Below, one piece after another: positions 1 to 8,324 of a DNA stretch of 64,000 nucleotides. This DNA is from Actinoallomurus soli (GTDB taxonomy: Bacteria > Actinomycetota > Actinomycetes > Streptosporangiales > Streptosporangiaceae): assembly GCF_024055715.1 (NCBI RefSeq), contig NZ_JAMXMV010000026.1:32495-96494 (forward strand), read 5' to 3'. The notes under the pieces are model-generated. The model saw only the letters and a program-made list of their open reading frames with translations, was not told where the DNA came from and searched no databases. The translations under genes and the position numbers were made by a program. Numbering within the stretch: position 1 is the first letter of the stretch; each line of letters starts with the position of its first letter.

Positions 1-1
1 G

Positions 2-361
2 TTGACGAGTCCGTCGATCGACGCTCCGGCGGGCCGGGACGTCATCGGCCGGGAGGTCCTGGAGCGCATCGTCGGCCGGTACCTGAACGGGCGGCCGAAC
101 GACCGGGCGCCCCAGTCGCCCATCCACGGCGACCTGGCGGGCCTGCCGCGCATGCTCCTGGTGGCCGGCGGCGACGAGGTCCTGCTGGACGACTCCCGGC
201 GCTACGCGGAGGCGGCGGCCGAGGCGGGCGTCGAGGTCACGCTGGACGTCTACGAGGGAATGCCGCACGCGTTCCACATCGCGGTCCTGCCGGATCCGCA
301 GCTCCCGGTGGGCGCCGTCTTCCTGGAGCGCCTGTCCGCCTGGCTGGAGGAGGGCCGGTAG
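2..361 (+). CDS. alpha/beta-hydrolase (HSL/acetyl-esterase family), C-terminal part
   Basis: Only the last 119 codons lie in the window; the gene enters from the left edge. The visible part is the C-terminal end of a hormone-sensitive-lipase-type esterase. It has a GGDEVLLDDS segment that supplies the acid Asp and a PHAFH segment that supplies the catalytic His, followed by a short amphipathic C-terminal helix. The nucleophile Ser and the oxyanion HGGG motif must lie outside the window. Such enzymes hydrolyse short-chain carboxylic esters in the cytosol. Nothing nearby indicates its substrate, and it is probably not part of the polyketide cluster. Confidence 0.8.
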   Translation: MTSPSIDAPAGRDVIGREVLERIVGRYLNGRPNDRAPQSPIHGDLAGLPRMLLVAGGDEVLLDDSRRYAEAAAEAGVEVTLDVYEGMPHAFHIAVLPDPQLPVGAVFLERLSAWLEEGR

Positions 362-368
362 CGGGAAC

Positions 369-388
369 GCCGTGGCCGGCGGCACGGC
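369..388. terminator. weak hairpin between convergent genes
   Basis: A GCCGTG / CACGGC stem with an 8-nt loop lies just after the esterase stop codon, in the gap facing the GH63 gene. It has no T-tract, which is usual for actinomycete terminators. The stem is only 6 bp, so the call is tentative. Confidence 0.35.
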
Positions 389-463
389 TTCCGTCGGCGG
401 CCGTCGTCCGCGCGTACCCGCCCGGGCCCGGGGGACCGGTCGCCGTACGGAGGGCGATCGACG

Positions 464-1840
464 TCAGCGGCCGGCGAGGTCGAGGGCGACCGCGGCGGTC
501 CAGGACTGGGGTCTGCTGCCGAGCGGGTGCGCGGTGAAGGGCTGGTAGTACTCCGCGAACACCCCGTCGGTGAGCTGGTGCAGCGCGGCCTCGCGCAGCC
601 GGTCCGCGGCGTCGTGCTCTCCCGAGCGCTCCAGGCCCCAGACGAGCAGGAGGTTCATCGGCGGCCACTGCGGGCCCCGCCAGTACCGCGCGACGTCGAA
701 CTCGGGCGCCGCCGGGCTGGTGCTGGGCGGCAGGGGATAGGCGAGGTCCGGGTTGCCGCACCATGCCGGGGAGTGCAGCAGGTCGACGAGGCGGCGCCGG
801 CGGTCCGTGTCCAGGCCACCGGACAGCAGCGGCGCGAACCCGGCGATGGTCCTCGTGCGCAGCGTCGTGTCGGTGCGCAGGTCCACGTCGGCGGCGAACC
901 CGTCCTCATCGGTCGTGCCGAGCACGCCACGGCGGAAGCGTGCGGCGTAACCGAGCAGCTCGTCGCCGGCGCCCAGGCCGAGCTCGTCGCCGACGCGGGC
1001 GAGGTCCTCGTTCGCGGCCGCGAAGATCGCGCTGGCGAACACGTCGGCGACGCGGAAGCTCAGCGACTTGCGGGCCAGCTCGTCGTCGTAGCGCGCCTGT
1101 CGCAGCTCCTCGATCAGCCACTGGTACTTGACATAGTCCGCGTCGGTCGGGCGCTGTGACTGCTCGCCCAGGGCCTCCAGGTCGGAGCGGCGGAACGGCC
1201 GGAAGTCAGGGTCGGGGACCACGTCGGCGTACGGCACGTCCCAGCGGGGTGAGTTGTCCATCCCGCTCTCCCAGCCGTGGTAGATCATCAGCAGGCCGCG
1301 GCCGTCGGCGTCCCGCTGCTCCGCCAGGTACCGGTGCCAGGCGAGCAGCCGCGGCCACAGCGCGCGGACGCGGGTGAGGACGTCGCGCCGCTCGGTGGCG
1401 CCGGCGCCGCGGACCGCGTCGAGGATTCGGAGCAGGGCCGACGCGTGCACCGGCGGCTGGATCAGGCCGCTGGTCGCGGCGTGGCCGGGGGCGTGCGGGG
1501 AGGTCTCCTGTGCCGCCCAGCGGTCCGGCCCCGGTTCGTACAGTGGGGCGTTCGCGGAGAAGACGATGTGCGGGACCATGCCGTTGCCCCACTGTGCGGC
1601 GAACAGCGTCTCGAGCTCCGTCAGCGCTCGGCTCGGCGAGATCCGCGCCAGCCCGACCGCGATGAACGCCGCGTCCCAGCTCCACATGTGCGGGTAGAGC
1701 CGGGGCGCGGCCACCGTGAGGGAGCCGCGGTCGTTCGCGCGCAGCACCGCCGCGGCCTGCTCGGCGACCTCCGCGCGGCTCAGTCTCCTGACCACCCAGA
1801 GCCGATGGCGGTCGGGGCTCGGTCTGTCGCTGTCGGCCAT
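464..1840 (-). CDS. GH63-type glycoside hydrolase, glucosylglycerate-hydrolase-like
   Basis: This is a 458-residue soluble protein with the (alpha/alpha)6-barrel layout of the GH63 bacterial branch (mannosyl- or glucosylglycerate hydrolases, about 450 residues). Recognisable segments are YPHMWSWDAAF near residue 50, WESGMDNSPRWD near residue 200 (candidate general acid Asp), WRGPQWPPMN near residue 385, and FAEYYQPFTAHPLGSRPQ near the C-terminus (candidate base Glu). Known relatives split glucosylglycerate, a compatible solute, into glucose and glycerate; substrate identity here is inference from family resemblance. The ATG at 1840 has a GGAG about 11 nt upstream. The gene lies downstream of, and in the same direction as, a ROK regulator, with a gap of about 225 bp. 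That regulator may control it. There is no signal peptide. Confidence 0.75.
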   Translation of the reverse strand: MADSDRPSPDRHRLWVVRRLSRAEVAEQAAAVLRANDRGSLTVAAPRLYPHMWSWDAAFIAVGLARISPSRALTELETLFAAQWGNGMVPHIVFSANAPLYEPGPDRWAAQETSPHAPGHAATSGLIQPPVHASALLRILDAVRGAGATERRDVLTRVRALWPRLLAWHRYLAEQRDADGRGLLMIYHGWESGMDNSPRWDVPYADVVPDPDFRPFRRSDLEALGEQSQRPTDADYVKYQWLIEELRQARYDDELARKSLSFRVADVFASAIFAAANEDLARVGDELGLGAGDELLGYAARFRRGVLGTTDEDGFAADVDLRTDTTLRTRTIAGFAPLLSGGLDTDRRRRLVDLLHSPAWCGNPDLAYPLPPSTSPAAPEFDVARYWRGPQWPPMNLLLVWGLERSGEHDAADRLREAALHQLTDGVFAEYYQPFTAHPLGSRPQSWTAAVALDLAGR

Positions 1841-2065
1841 CTCGCTGTCTCCACACCCAGAAACTTAGTCCGCCATGACGGCGACTTCGTCCACGATCAC
1901 GGACATAGTCGCACGGACCGATCCTGCGCTCCTCTTCCAGCCCTGGCAAGTAGCCCACGTGTAACCGCTGTGTAACTTCCGTAACGCCGGGGAAACGAGC
2001 GCGGCACTCGGCTCGATCGCGAGGTACGAGGCCGGGGATCGACCCTGAGCGGGCGCGGGCGGAGC

Positions 2066-3259
2066 TCAGCAGCCGGCGCGCAGCGACTCGGCCGCGGCGA
2101 TCCGGGCGTCGACCGCCGCGGGGGAGAAGACCCGGTCGATGACCATCGAGGCGGCCCCGACCACCCCGGCGCGTCCGCCGAGGCGCCCCTCGCCGATCTG
2201 CAGCCCGCGCGTCGAGCGGTACTGCACGCCGCGGAAGACGACCTCGCGGATCTCGCCCACCAGGTGCTCGCCCGCCCCCGCCAGCGATCCGGCGATGATG
2301 AGAGAGCCGGGATTCACGACGCTCACGACCACGGCCAGGACCTCCCCGAGAGTGCGCCCGGCCTCCCGCGTGAGGCGGACCGCCTCCGGGTGGCCGGCCA
2401 GCGCGAGACGTGCCACGTCGGACGCGTCGCGGACCGCGGGGTCGCCGGCGGCGAGCTCCCGGGCGAGCGCGGCGCCGCTCGCCACCGCGGCGAGGCAGCC
2501 GCGCGATCCGCACGAGCACACCACGTCCTCCCGGCCGGGGACCCGCACGTGGCCGATCTCACCCGCCGCTCCGCCGACGCCGCGCAGCACCCGGCCGTCC
2601 TCGACGATCCCGGCGCCGATGCCGGTCGCGACCTTGACGAGCAGGACCGGGGGCGTGTCCGGGCCGGCGGCGGTGTACTCGCCGAGCGCCATGACGTTCG
2701 CGTCGTTGTCCAGCATGATCGGACCGGGGAACTCCGCGGCCAGTGCGGCCGGGATGTCGTACCGCTCCCATCCCGGGGCGATCGGCGTCTGGACCGTACG
2801 GCCCGTGCGAACGTCCACCGGGGCCGGCAGGCCGACGCCGACCCCGCAGACCTCGGCGACCGATCGGCCGCAGTCGGCGAGGAGGTCCCGGAACCGGGAC
2901 GTCACCCACGCGATGGCCTTCTCCGGGCCCTCGGCGCTGAGCGGCCGTCCGGTCGTCTCGCCGAGCGCCCGGCCGGCGAGGTCCGTGACCGAGACCCGGC
3001 CGTGCGTCGCCCCGATGTCGGCGGCGAGCACCACGGCGGACCCCTCGTCGATCTCCAGGAGACTGGGCCTGCGGCCCCCGGTCGAGGCGTCGACGCCTCC
3101 CTCGCGGACGTAGCCGGCGCTGACGAGTTGGTCGACACGCTGCGCGACCGTGGACCGGGACAGTCCGGTCAGCTCCATGAGGTCGCGGCGGGTGCGCGCC
3201 GCGCCGGCCCGGATGAACTGCAGGAGGTGGCCGGCCGAGGGCGCGCTGACATTCGGCAT
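2066..3259 (-). CDS. ROK-family transcriptional regulator
   Basis: This 397-residue protein has an N-terminal winged helix (about residues 8-60) followed by a ROK sugar-kinase-like domain. Visible ROK features are a DIGATH phosphate-binding loop, LDNDANVMALGE, the sugar-binding GEIGHV and the zinc motif CSCGSRGC. ROK repressors of the NagC/XylR type bind DNA through the N-terminal domain and release it on sugar binding. The start at 3259 is chosen because a GAGGAGAGGGG purine tract lies just upstream. The frame stays open further upstream, but that extension is low-complexity and unlike the family. It faces the divergent XRE gene and precedes the GH63 gene, so local control of glycoside metabolism is likely. 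Confidence 0.85.
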   Translation of the reverse strand: MPNVSAPSAGHLLQFIRAGAARTRRDLMELTGLSRSTVAQRVDQLVSAGYVREGGVDASTGGRRPSLLEIDEGSAVVLAADIGATHGRVSVTDLAGRALGETTGRPLSAEGPEKAIAWVTSRFRDLLADCGRSVAEVCGVGVGLPAPVDVRTGRTVQTPIAPGWERYDIPAALAAEFPGPIMLDNDANVMALGEYTAAGPDTPPVLLVKVATGIGAGIVEDGRVLRGVGGAAGEIGHVRVPGREDVVCSCGSRGCLAAVASGAALARELAAGDPAVRDASDVARLALAGHPEAVRLTREAGRTLGEVLAVVVSVVNPGSLIIAGSLAGAGEHLVGEIREVVFRGVQYRSTRGLQIGEGRLGGRAGVVGAASMVIDRVFSPAAVDARIAAAESLRAGC

Positions 3260-3299
3260 CCATCGACCCCCTCTCCTCGGCCTGATTTTCCCACGAGGC

Positions 3300-3470
3300 A
3301 CGGCCCGTCCGCGCCGCCCGCCCGCCACGCCCCGCGCACGCCATCCCATGCCGCGCCGTCCGCCATGCCGCGTCGTCTGTCGGGCCGCGCCGCTCGCCAT
3401 CCCGCGCCGCGCCGTCCGGCAGGCACGCCGCCCGCCAGGCCGCGCCTGCGTCCGTCCGGAGGCCTGCGTC
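3300..3470. repeat. degenerate GC-rich tandem repeat in a divergent intergenic region
   Basis: The gap between the ROK and XRE genes is built largely of loosely repeated units resembling CCGCGCCGTCCGCCATGCCG, giving Pro/Arg/Ala-rich open frames on both strands. I see no gene in it. It explains the false N-terminal extension in front of the ROK gene. Confidence 0.5.
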
Positions 3471-3480
3471 ATCGCTTTCG

Positions 3481-3495
3481 TTACCTGCCAGGTAA
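3481..3495. promoter_or_regulatory. perfect 15-bp palindromic operator candidate
   Basis: TTACCTG-C-CAGGTAA is a perfect inverted repeat. It lies 38 bp upstream of the XRE regulator start at 3534, in an otherwise GC-rich region. The location suggests an autoregulatory operator for that regulator, but this is inference. Confidence 0.55.
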
Positions 3496-3533
3496 TGGTC
3501 GCGGGCGGGAAGGGCCGATAGCGTCTGCTGATC

Positions 3534-4337
3534 ATGGTCACCACAACACCCACCCGCCCCGTCGGCGACCTGCTGCGCGACTGGCGCCGCCGCCGGCGGC
3601 TCAGCCAGCTCGAACTGGCCCTCGACGCCGACGTCTCCACCCGTCACCTCAGCTTCGTCGAGACGGGACGCTCCCAGCCGAGCCGCGAGATGGTCCTGCG
3701 GCTGGCCGAGCGCCTCGACGTCCCTCTGCGCGAGCGCAACGACCTGCTGATCGCGGCCGGGTACGCGCCGGTGTACTCGCAGCGGTCGATCGACGCCCCC
3801 GAGATGGGCCCGGCCCGGATGGCCCTGAACAGGGTCCTGGACGGCCACGAACCGTACCCGGCCCTGGTGGTCGACCGGTTCTGGAACCTGGTGATGGCCA
3901 ACAACGCCGCCATGCTGTTCCTGGAGGACGTGCCCGCCGAGCTGGTCCGGCCGCCGGTCAACGTCCACCGCCTCGCCCTGCACCCCGAGGGCCTGGCGTC
4001 CCGGGTGGTCAACCTGCCGGAGGTGCGGGCGCATCTGATCGCCCGGATGGCGCGTCAGGTGTCGCTCACCGGAGACCCCGAACTCGCCGCGCTGCACGAG
4101 GAGACCAAGGCGTACGGCCCGGTCACCGAGGAGGACGCGGTCCATCAGCCGGCCCACGACATCGCACTGCCCACGATCCTGCGGTACGGCGACGGCGTGC
4201 TCAGCTTCTTCAGCACGGTGACGACGTTCGGCGCGGCCGCGGACGTCACCCTCGCCGAGCTGGCCGTCGAGGCTTTCTTCCCCGCCGACGACGAGACCGC
4301 CGCGGTGCTCCGTCGCCGCGCGGAGTCGGGCGAATAG
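3534..4337 (+). CDS. XRE-family regulator with MmyB-like ligand-binding domain
   Basis: This is a 267-residue protein. Residues 10-70 form a Cro/C1-type helix-turn-helix (LRDWRRRRRLSQLELALDAD, then VSTRHLSFVETGRSQPSREM). The rest matches the MmyB-like ligand-binding (PAS-like) domain, with hallmarks such as NRVLDGHEPYPALVVDRFWN and the downstream HPEGLASRVVNL. In actinomycetes these proteins often sit next to, and repress, an oxidoreductase gene. Here no such partner follows; the next gene is a convergent flavohemoprotein. A perfect palindrome at 3481-3495 upstream suggests autoregulation. The ligand is unknown; fatty-acid-like molecules have been proposed for relatives. Confidence 0.85.
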   Translation: MVTTTPTRPVGDLLRDWRRRRRLSQLELALDADVSTRHLSFVETGRSQPSREMVLRLAERLDVPLRERNDLLIAAGYAPVYSQRSIDAPEMGPARMALNRVLDGHEPYPALVVDRFWNLVMANNAAMLFLEDVPAELVRPPVNVHRLALHPEGLASRVVNLPEVRAHLIARMARQVSLTGDPELAALHEETKAYGPVTEEDAVHQPAHDIALPTILRYGDGVLSFFSTVTTFGAAADVTLAELAVEAFFPADDETAAVLRRRAESGE

Positions 4338-4398
4338 GGGCTGCCCTCTCCGCCGAGGGTCGCCCTCTCCCCAGGGGCCGTGTTCTCGCGCCGGGGCG

Positions 4399-5574
4399 TC
4401 AGCGGTCCGGGGAGTCGTAGTGGATCCGCCCGGCGGGGACGCCGAGCTCCTGCAGGTTCGTGACCGTTCGGGAGACCATCCCGGCAGGCCCGGAGACGTA
4501 CACGTCGTGACCGGACCAGTCCCGGAGCCGGTCCAGGACGTCGGACACCGGCCCTCGCACGCCGTCGAAGGCCGGACCCTCCGAGACGACCGGAAGCGGG
4601 TGGAACCGCGGGCACCGATCCGCGAGCGCGCGGAGGGCCGGCAGGTCGTACAGTTCCGCGGACGTGCGGGCCCCGAACACCAGGTGGACGTCGCGTCCCT
4701 CCCGTGCCCGCAGGACCTCCTCCGCCAGCGCCTTGAGGGGGCCCAGACCGGTGCCGCCCGCCACGCACAGGACGTCGCGGTCGGACTCGGCGTCCAGGAC
4801 CATGCCGCCGGAGGCGCGCCCGAGCAGCAGCGCGTCACCGACCCGCGTGTGGCGGACGAGCGCGCCGCTGACCCAGCCGGCGGGCAGCGCCCGTACGTGG
4901 AAGCGCAGCAGCCCGTCCTCGGTGGGGGCGTTGGCGATCGAGTAGGTGCGCCAGACCCGGGGCCAGCGAGCGGTCTGAACCGAGACGTACTGCCCGGCCC
5001 GGTAGGGGAGAGGCTCGGTCGGTCGGACGGCCAGCACCGCGATGTCCGGAGTCCGGCGGTCGTGCTCGACGACCTCCCCGACCCACCAGGGCGGTGTCTG
5101 CGCGGCGTCATCCTCAGCGGCCTGAATCATGATCGAGGCGGCGGTGTCGAACATCGCCGTCCAGGCCGCCTCCATCTCCGCCGTCCAGGCCTGGCCGGCG
5201 TACGCACGGAGCGTCGCCAGGATCGCCCGGCCCATCGCCTCGTAGTGATCGGGGGCGATTCCGAATTTGCGATGGTCCCGGCCGAGCCGGGTGAGGAAGC
5301 GCGTGAAGGTCTCTGGATTGTCCAGGCTTGCGGTGATTTGAGAAAGGGCGTCGAACATTCGATGGCGCTGTGCGGCCATGCTCGAGGGAAAGAGGGTGCG
5401 GAGTCGCGGGTTCTCCGCGAAGAGGCGTCCGTAGAAATAGGCGATGCTCTTTTCCGCGTGCGGCTCGATGAGTGCGTAGATCTCCTTGATCACCCTAGGC
5501 TTCAGGGATTCCAGTGATTCCACTGCTCGTTCCCGTCGTTCGTTCCGCGCTGCCCCGTACCACGAGTTTCGCAT
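4399..5574 (-). CDS. flavohemoprotein (globin fused to FAD/NAD(P)H reductase)
   Basis: This 391-residue single-chain flavohemoglobin matches the family length of about 390-400. The globin domain spans about residues 18-155, with proximal His101 in GRDHRKFGI and a YFYGRLF segment on the distal side. The ferredoxin-reductase-like domain follows, with WRTYSIAN for FAD binding (about residue 208) and AGGTGLGPLKAL for the nucleotide-binding loop. The C-terminal part has VYVSGPAGMV. The family oxidises NO to nitrate using O2 and NAD(P)H in the cytosol. A GTG at 5523 with a GGGAACGAG tract upstream is an alternative start that would remove 17 residues. It is convergent with the XRE gene. An imperfect palindrome lies about 110 bp upstream (5683-5698). 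It is unrelated to polyketide synthesis. Confidence 0.88.
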   Translation of the reverse strand: MRNSWYGAARNERRERAVESLESLKPRVIKEIYALIEPHAEKSIAYFYGRLFAENPRLRTLFPSSMAAQRHRMFDALSQITASLDNPETFTRFLTRLGRDHRKFGIAPDHYEAMGRAILATLRAYAGQAWTAEMEAAWTAMFDTAASIMIQAAEDDAAQTPPWWVGEVVEHDRRTPDIAVLAVRPTEPLPYRAGQYVSVQTARWPRVWRTYSIANAPTEDGLLRFHVRALPAGWVSGALVRHTRVGDALLLGRASGGMVLDAESDRDVLCVAGGTGLGPLKALAEEVLRAREGRDVHLVFGARTSAELYDLPALRALADRCPRFHPLPVVSEGPAFDGVRGPVSDVLDRLRDWSGHDVYVSGPAGMVSRTVTNLQELGVPAGRIHYDSPDR

Positions 5575-5963
5575 CTCACCAGGGAGAACATCAACCGGTT
5601 GGAGGGATCGAATCCCGAGATGTACGAAGAGTAATCAACTGTGGATTTCGCGGGACCGGAGACTAAATGTCGGGGATTTTCGGATACTGATCGGTATCAA
5701 ACTGGCTGTGGCGCACGCCTGGCTGCATACTGGGAACGGTAGAAGAAATATCTACGAGTTTGAAGGAATCTCTACTTTGGATCGCCCTCGCGTACGCGAG
5801 GATGTTCCCGCGACTCCGGGTCCTTCGGGCGTACGGGGCGAGAGTCCCGGGGGCCGGGCGGCCCGGACGCGCGCGACGCGGCGCGCGCGGCGTCACCCGG
5901 TGCGGCATGCGCCATGATGGCCCGGACCGGCGAGACACCCGCAGGACTTGGGAGGAGCTCTGG
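5575..5963. other. divergent intergenic region, no gene seen
   Basis: About 390 bp separate the flavohemoprotein start and the amidotransferase-like gene. It is less GC-rich in its first half and contains the imperfect palindrome GATACTGATCGGTATC at 5683-5698. I see no supportable coding sequence. Confidence 0.5.
5683..5698. promoter_or_regulatory. imperfect 16-bp palindrome upstream of the flavohemoprotein gene
   Basis: GATACTGATCGGTATC pairs in 14 of 16 positions and lies about 110 bp before the flavohemoprotein ATG. Position suggests a regulator site, for example for NO response, but it does not match a consensus that I can name. Confidence 0.35.
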
Positions 5964-6692
5964 ATGGCAGGGTCGACGTACGGCGCGGGGCCCGCCCTCA
6001 TCGGCATCACCACCGAGCTGGAGCCCGCCCGCTGGAGCGACTGGGTACGAGAGGCCGCGCTGCTGCCCGTCTCCTACCTCCGCGCGATCGAGCGTGTCCG
6101 CGCCGTGCCCGTCCTCATCCCGCCGTCGATCCGTGCCGCCGTCGCCGCGCACGTCGAGCGCCTCGACGGACTGGTCATCGCGGGCGGTGCCGACCTCGAC
6201 CCGAGTCTGTACGGCGAGCCGCCGCACGAGCGCACCGGTCCACCGCAGCCGCACCGGGACGGTTTCGAACTCGCCCTGCTGCGCGCGGCGATCGACGCGG
6301 ACCTGCCCTTCCTGGCCATCGGACGCGGCATGCAGGCTCTCAACCTGCTCCGGGAGGGCAGCCTGATCCAGCACCTGCCCGACGTCGTCGGCGGAGACGC
6401 CCACGCCCCGGCCTCCGGGTGGACGGGCCGGCACCGGGTACAGCTCAGCGCCTCCAGCGCCCTGGGCCGGATCCTCGGCGAGCAGGTGGAGGTGCCGACC
6501 CGTCACCACCAGGCGATCAAGCGCCTGGGCAAGGGCCTGGTCGCGGTCGGCTGGGCCGAGGACCAGGTCGTCGAGGCGGTGGAGCTGCAGGGATACCGGT
6601 TCGGCATCGGCGTGCAGTGGCATCCGGAGGAGGGGGAGGACCTCCGCCTGTTCGAGGCCTTGGTCCGCGTCGCCTCCGGCGGCCGTCTCTGA
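5964..6692 (+). CDS. class I glutamine-amidotransferase-like protein (PuuD family) lacking the catalytic Cys
   Basis: This 242-residue protein has the fold signature of gamma-glutamyl-GABA hydrolases: [14 protein letters not shown] (about 71-84), a nucleophile-elbow region [12 protein letters not shown] (116-127), and [11 protein letters not shown] with His220 and Glu222 of the triad. The nucleophile position, normally Cys in a CRGMQ context, is Gly120 here. Hydrolysis by the usual thioester route is therefore not expected; it may be a binding or scaffold protein, or use another mechanism. The start at 5964 is supported by a GGGAGGAG tract at 5950-5957. Usual targets of the family are gamma-glutamyl amides made during polyamine breakdown. 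It stands alone and precedes an enoyl-CoA hydratase gene. Confidence 0.8.
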   Translation: MAGSTYGAGPALIGITTELEPARWSDWVREAALLPVSYLRAIERVRAVPVLIPPSIRAAVAAHVERLDGLVIAGGADLDPSLYGEPPHERTGPPQPHRDGFELALLRAAIDADLPFLAIGRGMQALNLLREGSLIQHLPDVVGGDAHAPASGWTGRHRVQLSASSALGRILGEQVEVPTRHHQAIKRLGKGLVAVGWAEDQVVEAVELQGYRFGIGVQWHPEEGEDLRLFEALVRVASGGRL

Positions 6693-6789
6693 GCGGTCCC
6701 AGCCCCAGGCCTCCGGCCGACCGCCGGTCCCGGCCGCCGGGAAGATCTCCTGGATAGGCTCGGGCCACTTGGAGCGGAGGTTCGGACCG

Positions 6790-7575
6790 ATGAACTACGA
6801 ATCGTACGAGCGGCTGCGGATCGACTGGGCGCGGGAGGGCGTCCTTCGCGTGACGATCAGCGCCCCCGAGCGGCTCAACGCCGTCGACGCGACCGGCCAT
6901 CGGGAGCTCGCGCAGATCTGGCGGGACGCCGACGCCGACGACGAGGTGCGCGCCGTGCTGATCCGCGGTGAGGGCACGGCGTTCTCCGCCGGCGGAGACC
7001 TGGCGATGATCGAGGACATGATGGCGGACTACGAGGTTCGCTCCCGGGTCCTGCGCGAGGCGCGCGACATCGTCTACAACGTCATCAACTGCGGCAAGCC
7101 GGTCGTCAGCGCGATCCAGGGACCGGCGGTCGGCGCGGGCCTGGCGGTGGCCCTGCTCGCCGACATCTCGGTCGCGGGCCGGACCGCCAGGATCATCGAC
7201 GGGCACACACGGCTCGGCGTCGCCGCCGGTGACCACGCCGCCGTGGTCTGGCCGCTGCTGTGCGGCATGGCCAAGGCGAAGTACCACCTCCTGCTCTGCG
7301 AACCGCTCAGCGGCGAGGAGGCCGAGCGCATCGGGCTCGTCAGCGTCTGCGTCGACGACGACGCCGTGCACGACAAGGCCCTCGAGATCGCCGGGCGCCT
7401 GGCCGACGGCGCCGCCCAGGCCATCGGGTTCACCAAGTACGCCCTCAACAACTGGCTGCGGACGGCGGGTCCCGCCTTCGACGCGTCACTGGCCCTGGAG
7501 TTCTACGGCTTCGCAGGCCCCGATCTGCGCGAGGGGGTGCAGGCCCTCCGGGAGAAGCGCCCGCCCCACTTCTGA
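6790..7575 (+). CDS. enoyl-CoA hydratase/isomerase family protein
   Basis: This 261-residue crotonase-fold protein has the CoA-binding and oxyanion segments: [14 protein letters not shown] (about residues 68-81) and an [15 protein letters not shown] segment (about 113-127) that forms the second oxyanion half. At the usual positions of the hydratase acid/base glutamates I see no clear Glu pair; [12 protein letters not shown] occupies that stretch, so isomerase or another crotonase chemistry is possible. ATG 6790 is preferred over the upstream TTG at 6769 because GGAGCGGAGG sits about 10 nt before it. It follows the amidotransferase-like gene by about 100 bp. General acyl-CoA metabolism is likely; a cluster role is doubtful. 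Confidence 0.85.
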   Translation: MNYESYERLRIDWAREGVLRVTISAPERLNAVDATGHRELAQIWRDADADDEVRAVLIRGEGTAFSAGGDLAMIEDMMADYEVRSRVLREARDIVYNVINCGKPVVSAIQGPAVGAGLAVALLADISVAGRTARIIDGHTRLGVAAGDHAAVVWPLLCGMAKAKYHLLLCEPLSGEEAERIGLVSVCVDDDAVHDKALEIAGRLADGAAQAIGFTKYALNNWLRTAGPAFDASLALEFYGFAGPDLREGVQALREKRPPHF

Positions 7576-7614
7576 CCACGGCGAGGCGCCCGACCTGCGG
7601 ACGAGGGTTCCGGC

Positions 7615-8223
7615 CTACGACGAGGAGGCCGCCGACGGGCCGGTCGCGCCCGAGGCCGCGTCCGGCTGGCGCAGATAGCGCGCGACCAGCCGTGCCATAC
7701 GCTCGGCGACGACGTCCACGGGATCCGTGGGCAGCATCACGTGGCTGATCGTCAGGCGGATGACCGCGTCGACGATCTCGGCCAGGTCGGTCGCGTCGAG
7801 CCACGGCCACTGGCGTGCGGCATGGCTGATGATGCGCTCGCGTGCCGCGAACAGCACCGGCTCGGCGTGCGTGGTCATCAGGGGCAGCAGGTCCTCGCTG
7901 CCCTCGCCGGTCAGTGTGGCCTTCTTCAGCGGGTCGTCCGCGGCGGTCCGCAGCGTGTACGACACGGCGGCCGCCACCGCGGAGTACAGGTCGGCGTGGT
8001 CGGACAACGCGGCGTCCACGCCGTCGAGGTAGCGCTCGTTCTCCCGGAGGTTGAGGGCCTGCGCCAGCCCCCACTTGTCCCCGAACTCGTTGTAGACCGT
8101 CTGCCGGCTGACCCCCACCGCGTCCGCGACGTCCTGCATCCGGACGCGCCGGAACCCGCGCTCGATGATCAGGCCGGCGGCGGCGTCGAGCAGGTCTTCG
8201 CGGAGCCGGCGATGTTGCTGCAT
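7615..8223 (-). CDS. TetR-family transcriptional regulator
   Basis: This 202-residue protein has an N-terminal TetR helix-turn-helix (residues 5-55), including MQDVADAVGVSRQTVYNEFG. The helical effector domain ends in a Ser/Ala-rich tail. It is convergent with the enoyl-CoA hydratase gene (39 bp gap) and divergent from the small gene at 8325. Its target and ligand cannot be read from the sequence. No strong ribosome-binding site precedes the ATG at 8223. Confidence 0.87.
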   Translation of the reverse strand: MQQHRRLREDLLDAAAGLIIERGFRRVRMQDVADAVGVSRQTVYNEFGDKWGLAQALNLRENERYLDGVDAALSDHADLYSAVAAAVSYTLRTAADDPLKKATLTGEGSEDLLPLMTTHAEPVLFAARERIISHAARQWPWLDATDLAEIVDAVIRLTISHVMLPTDPVDVVAERMARLVARYLRQPDAASGATGPSAASSS

Positions 8224-8324
8224 GATTCCAGATTCCCAGAGAGACGGCGGTGCGGGAACATTCGTGTCATCCGACCGGTGGCGCGGTGCGTCCTTCCTTT
8301 TGTGGCGGCGAGAGGAGAGACGTG

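Noticed and set aside
3260..3640. N-terminal extension of the ROK gene to 3640
   Set aside because: The extra 127 residues come from the repetitive GC-rich stretch and overlap the XRE coding start. A good ribosome-binding tract sits before 3259.
2264..4420. Long open frame of 718 codons on the + strand across the ROK and XRE genes
   Set aside because: It covers two well-recognised genes in other frames, has Arg/Pro/Gly-rich composition and no family resemblance. High GC keeps such shadow frames open.
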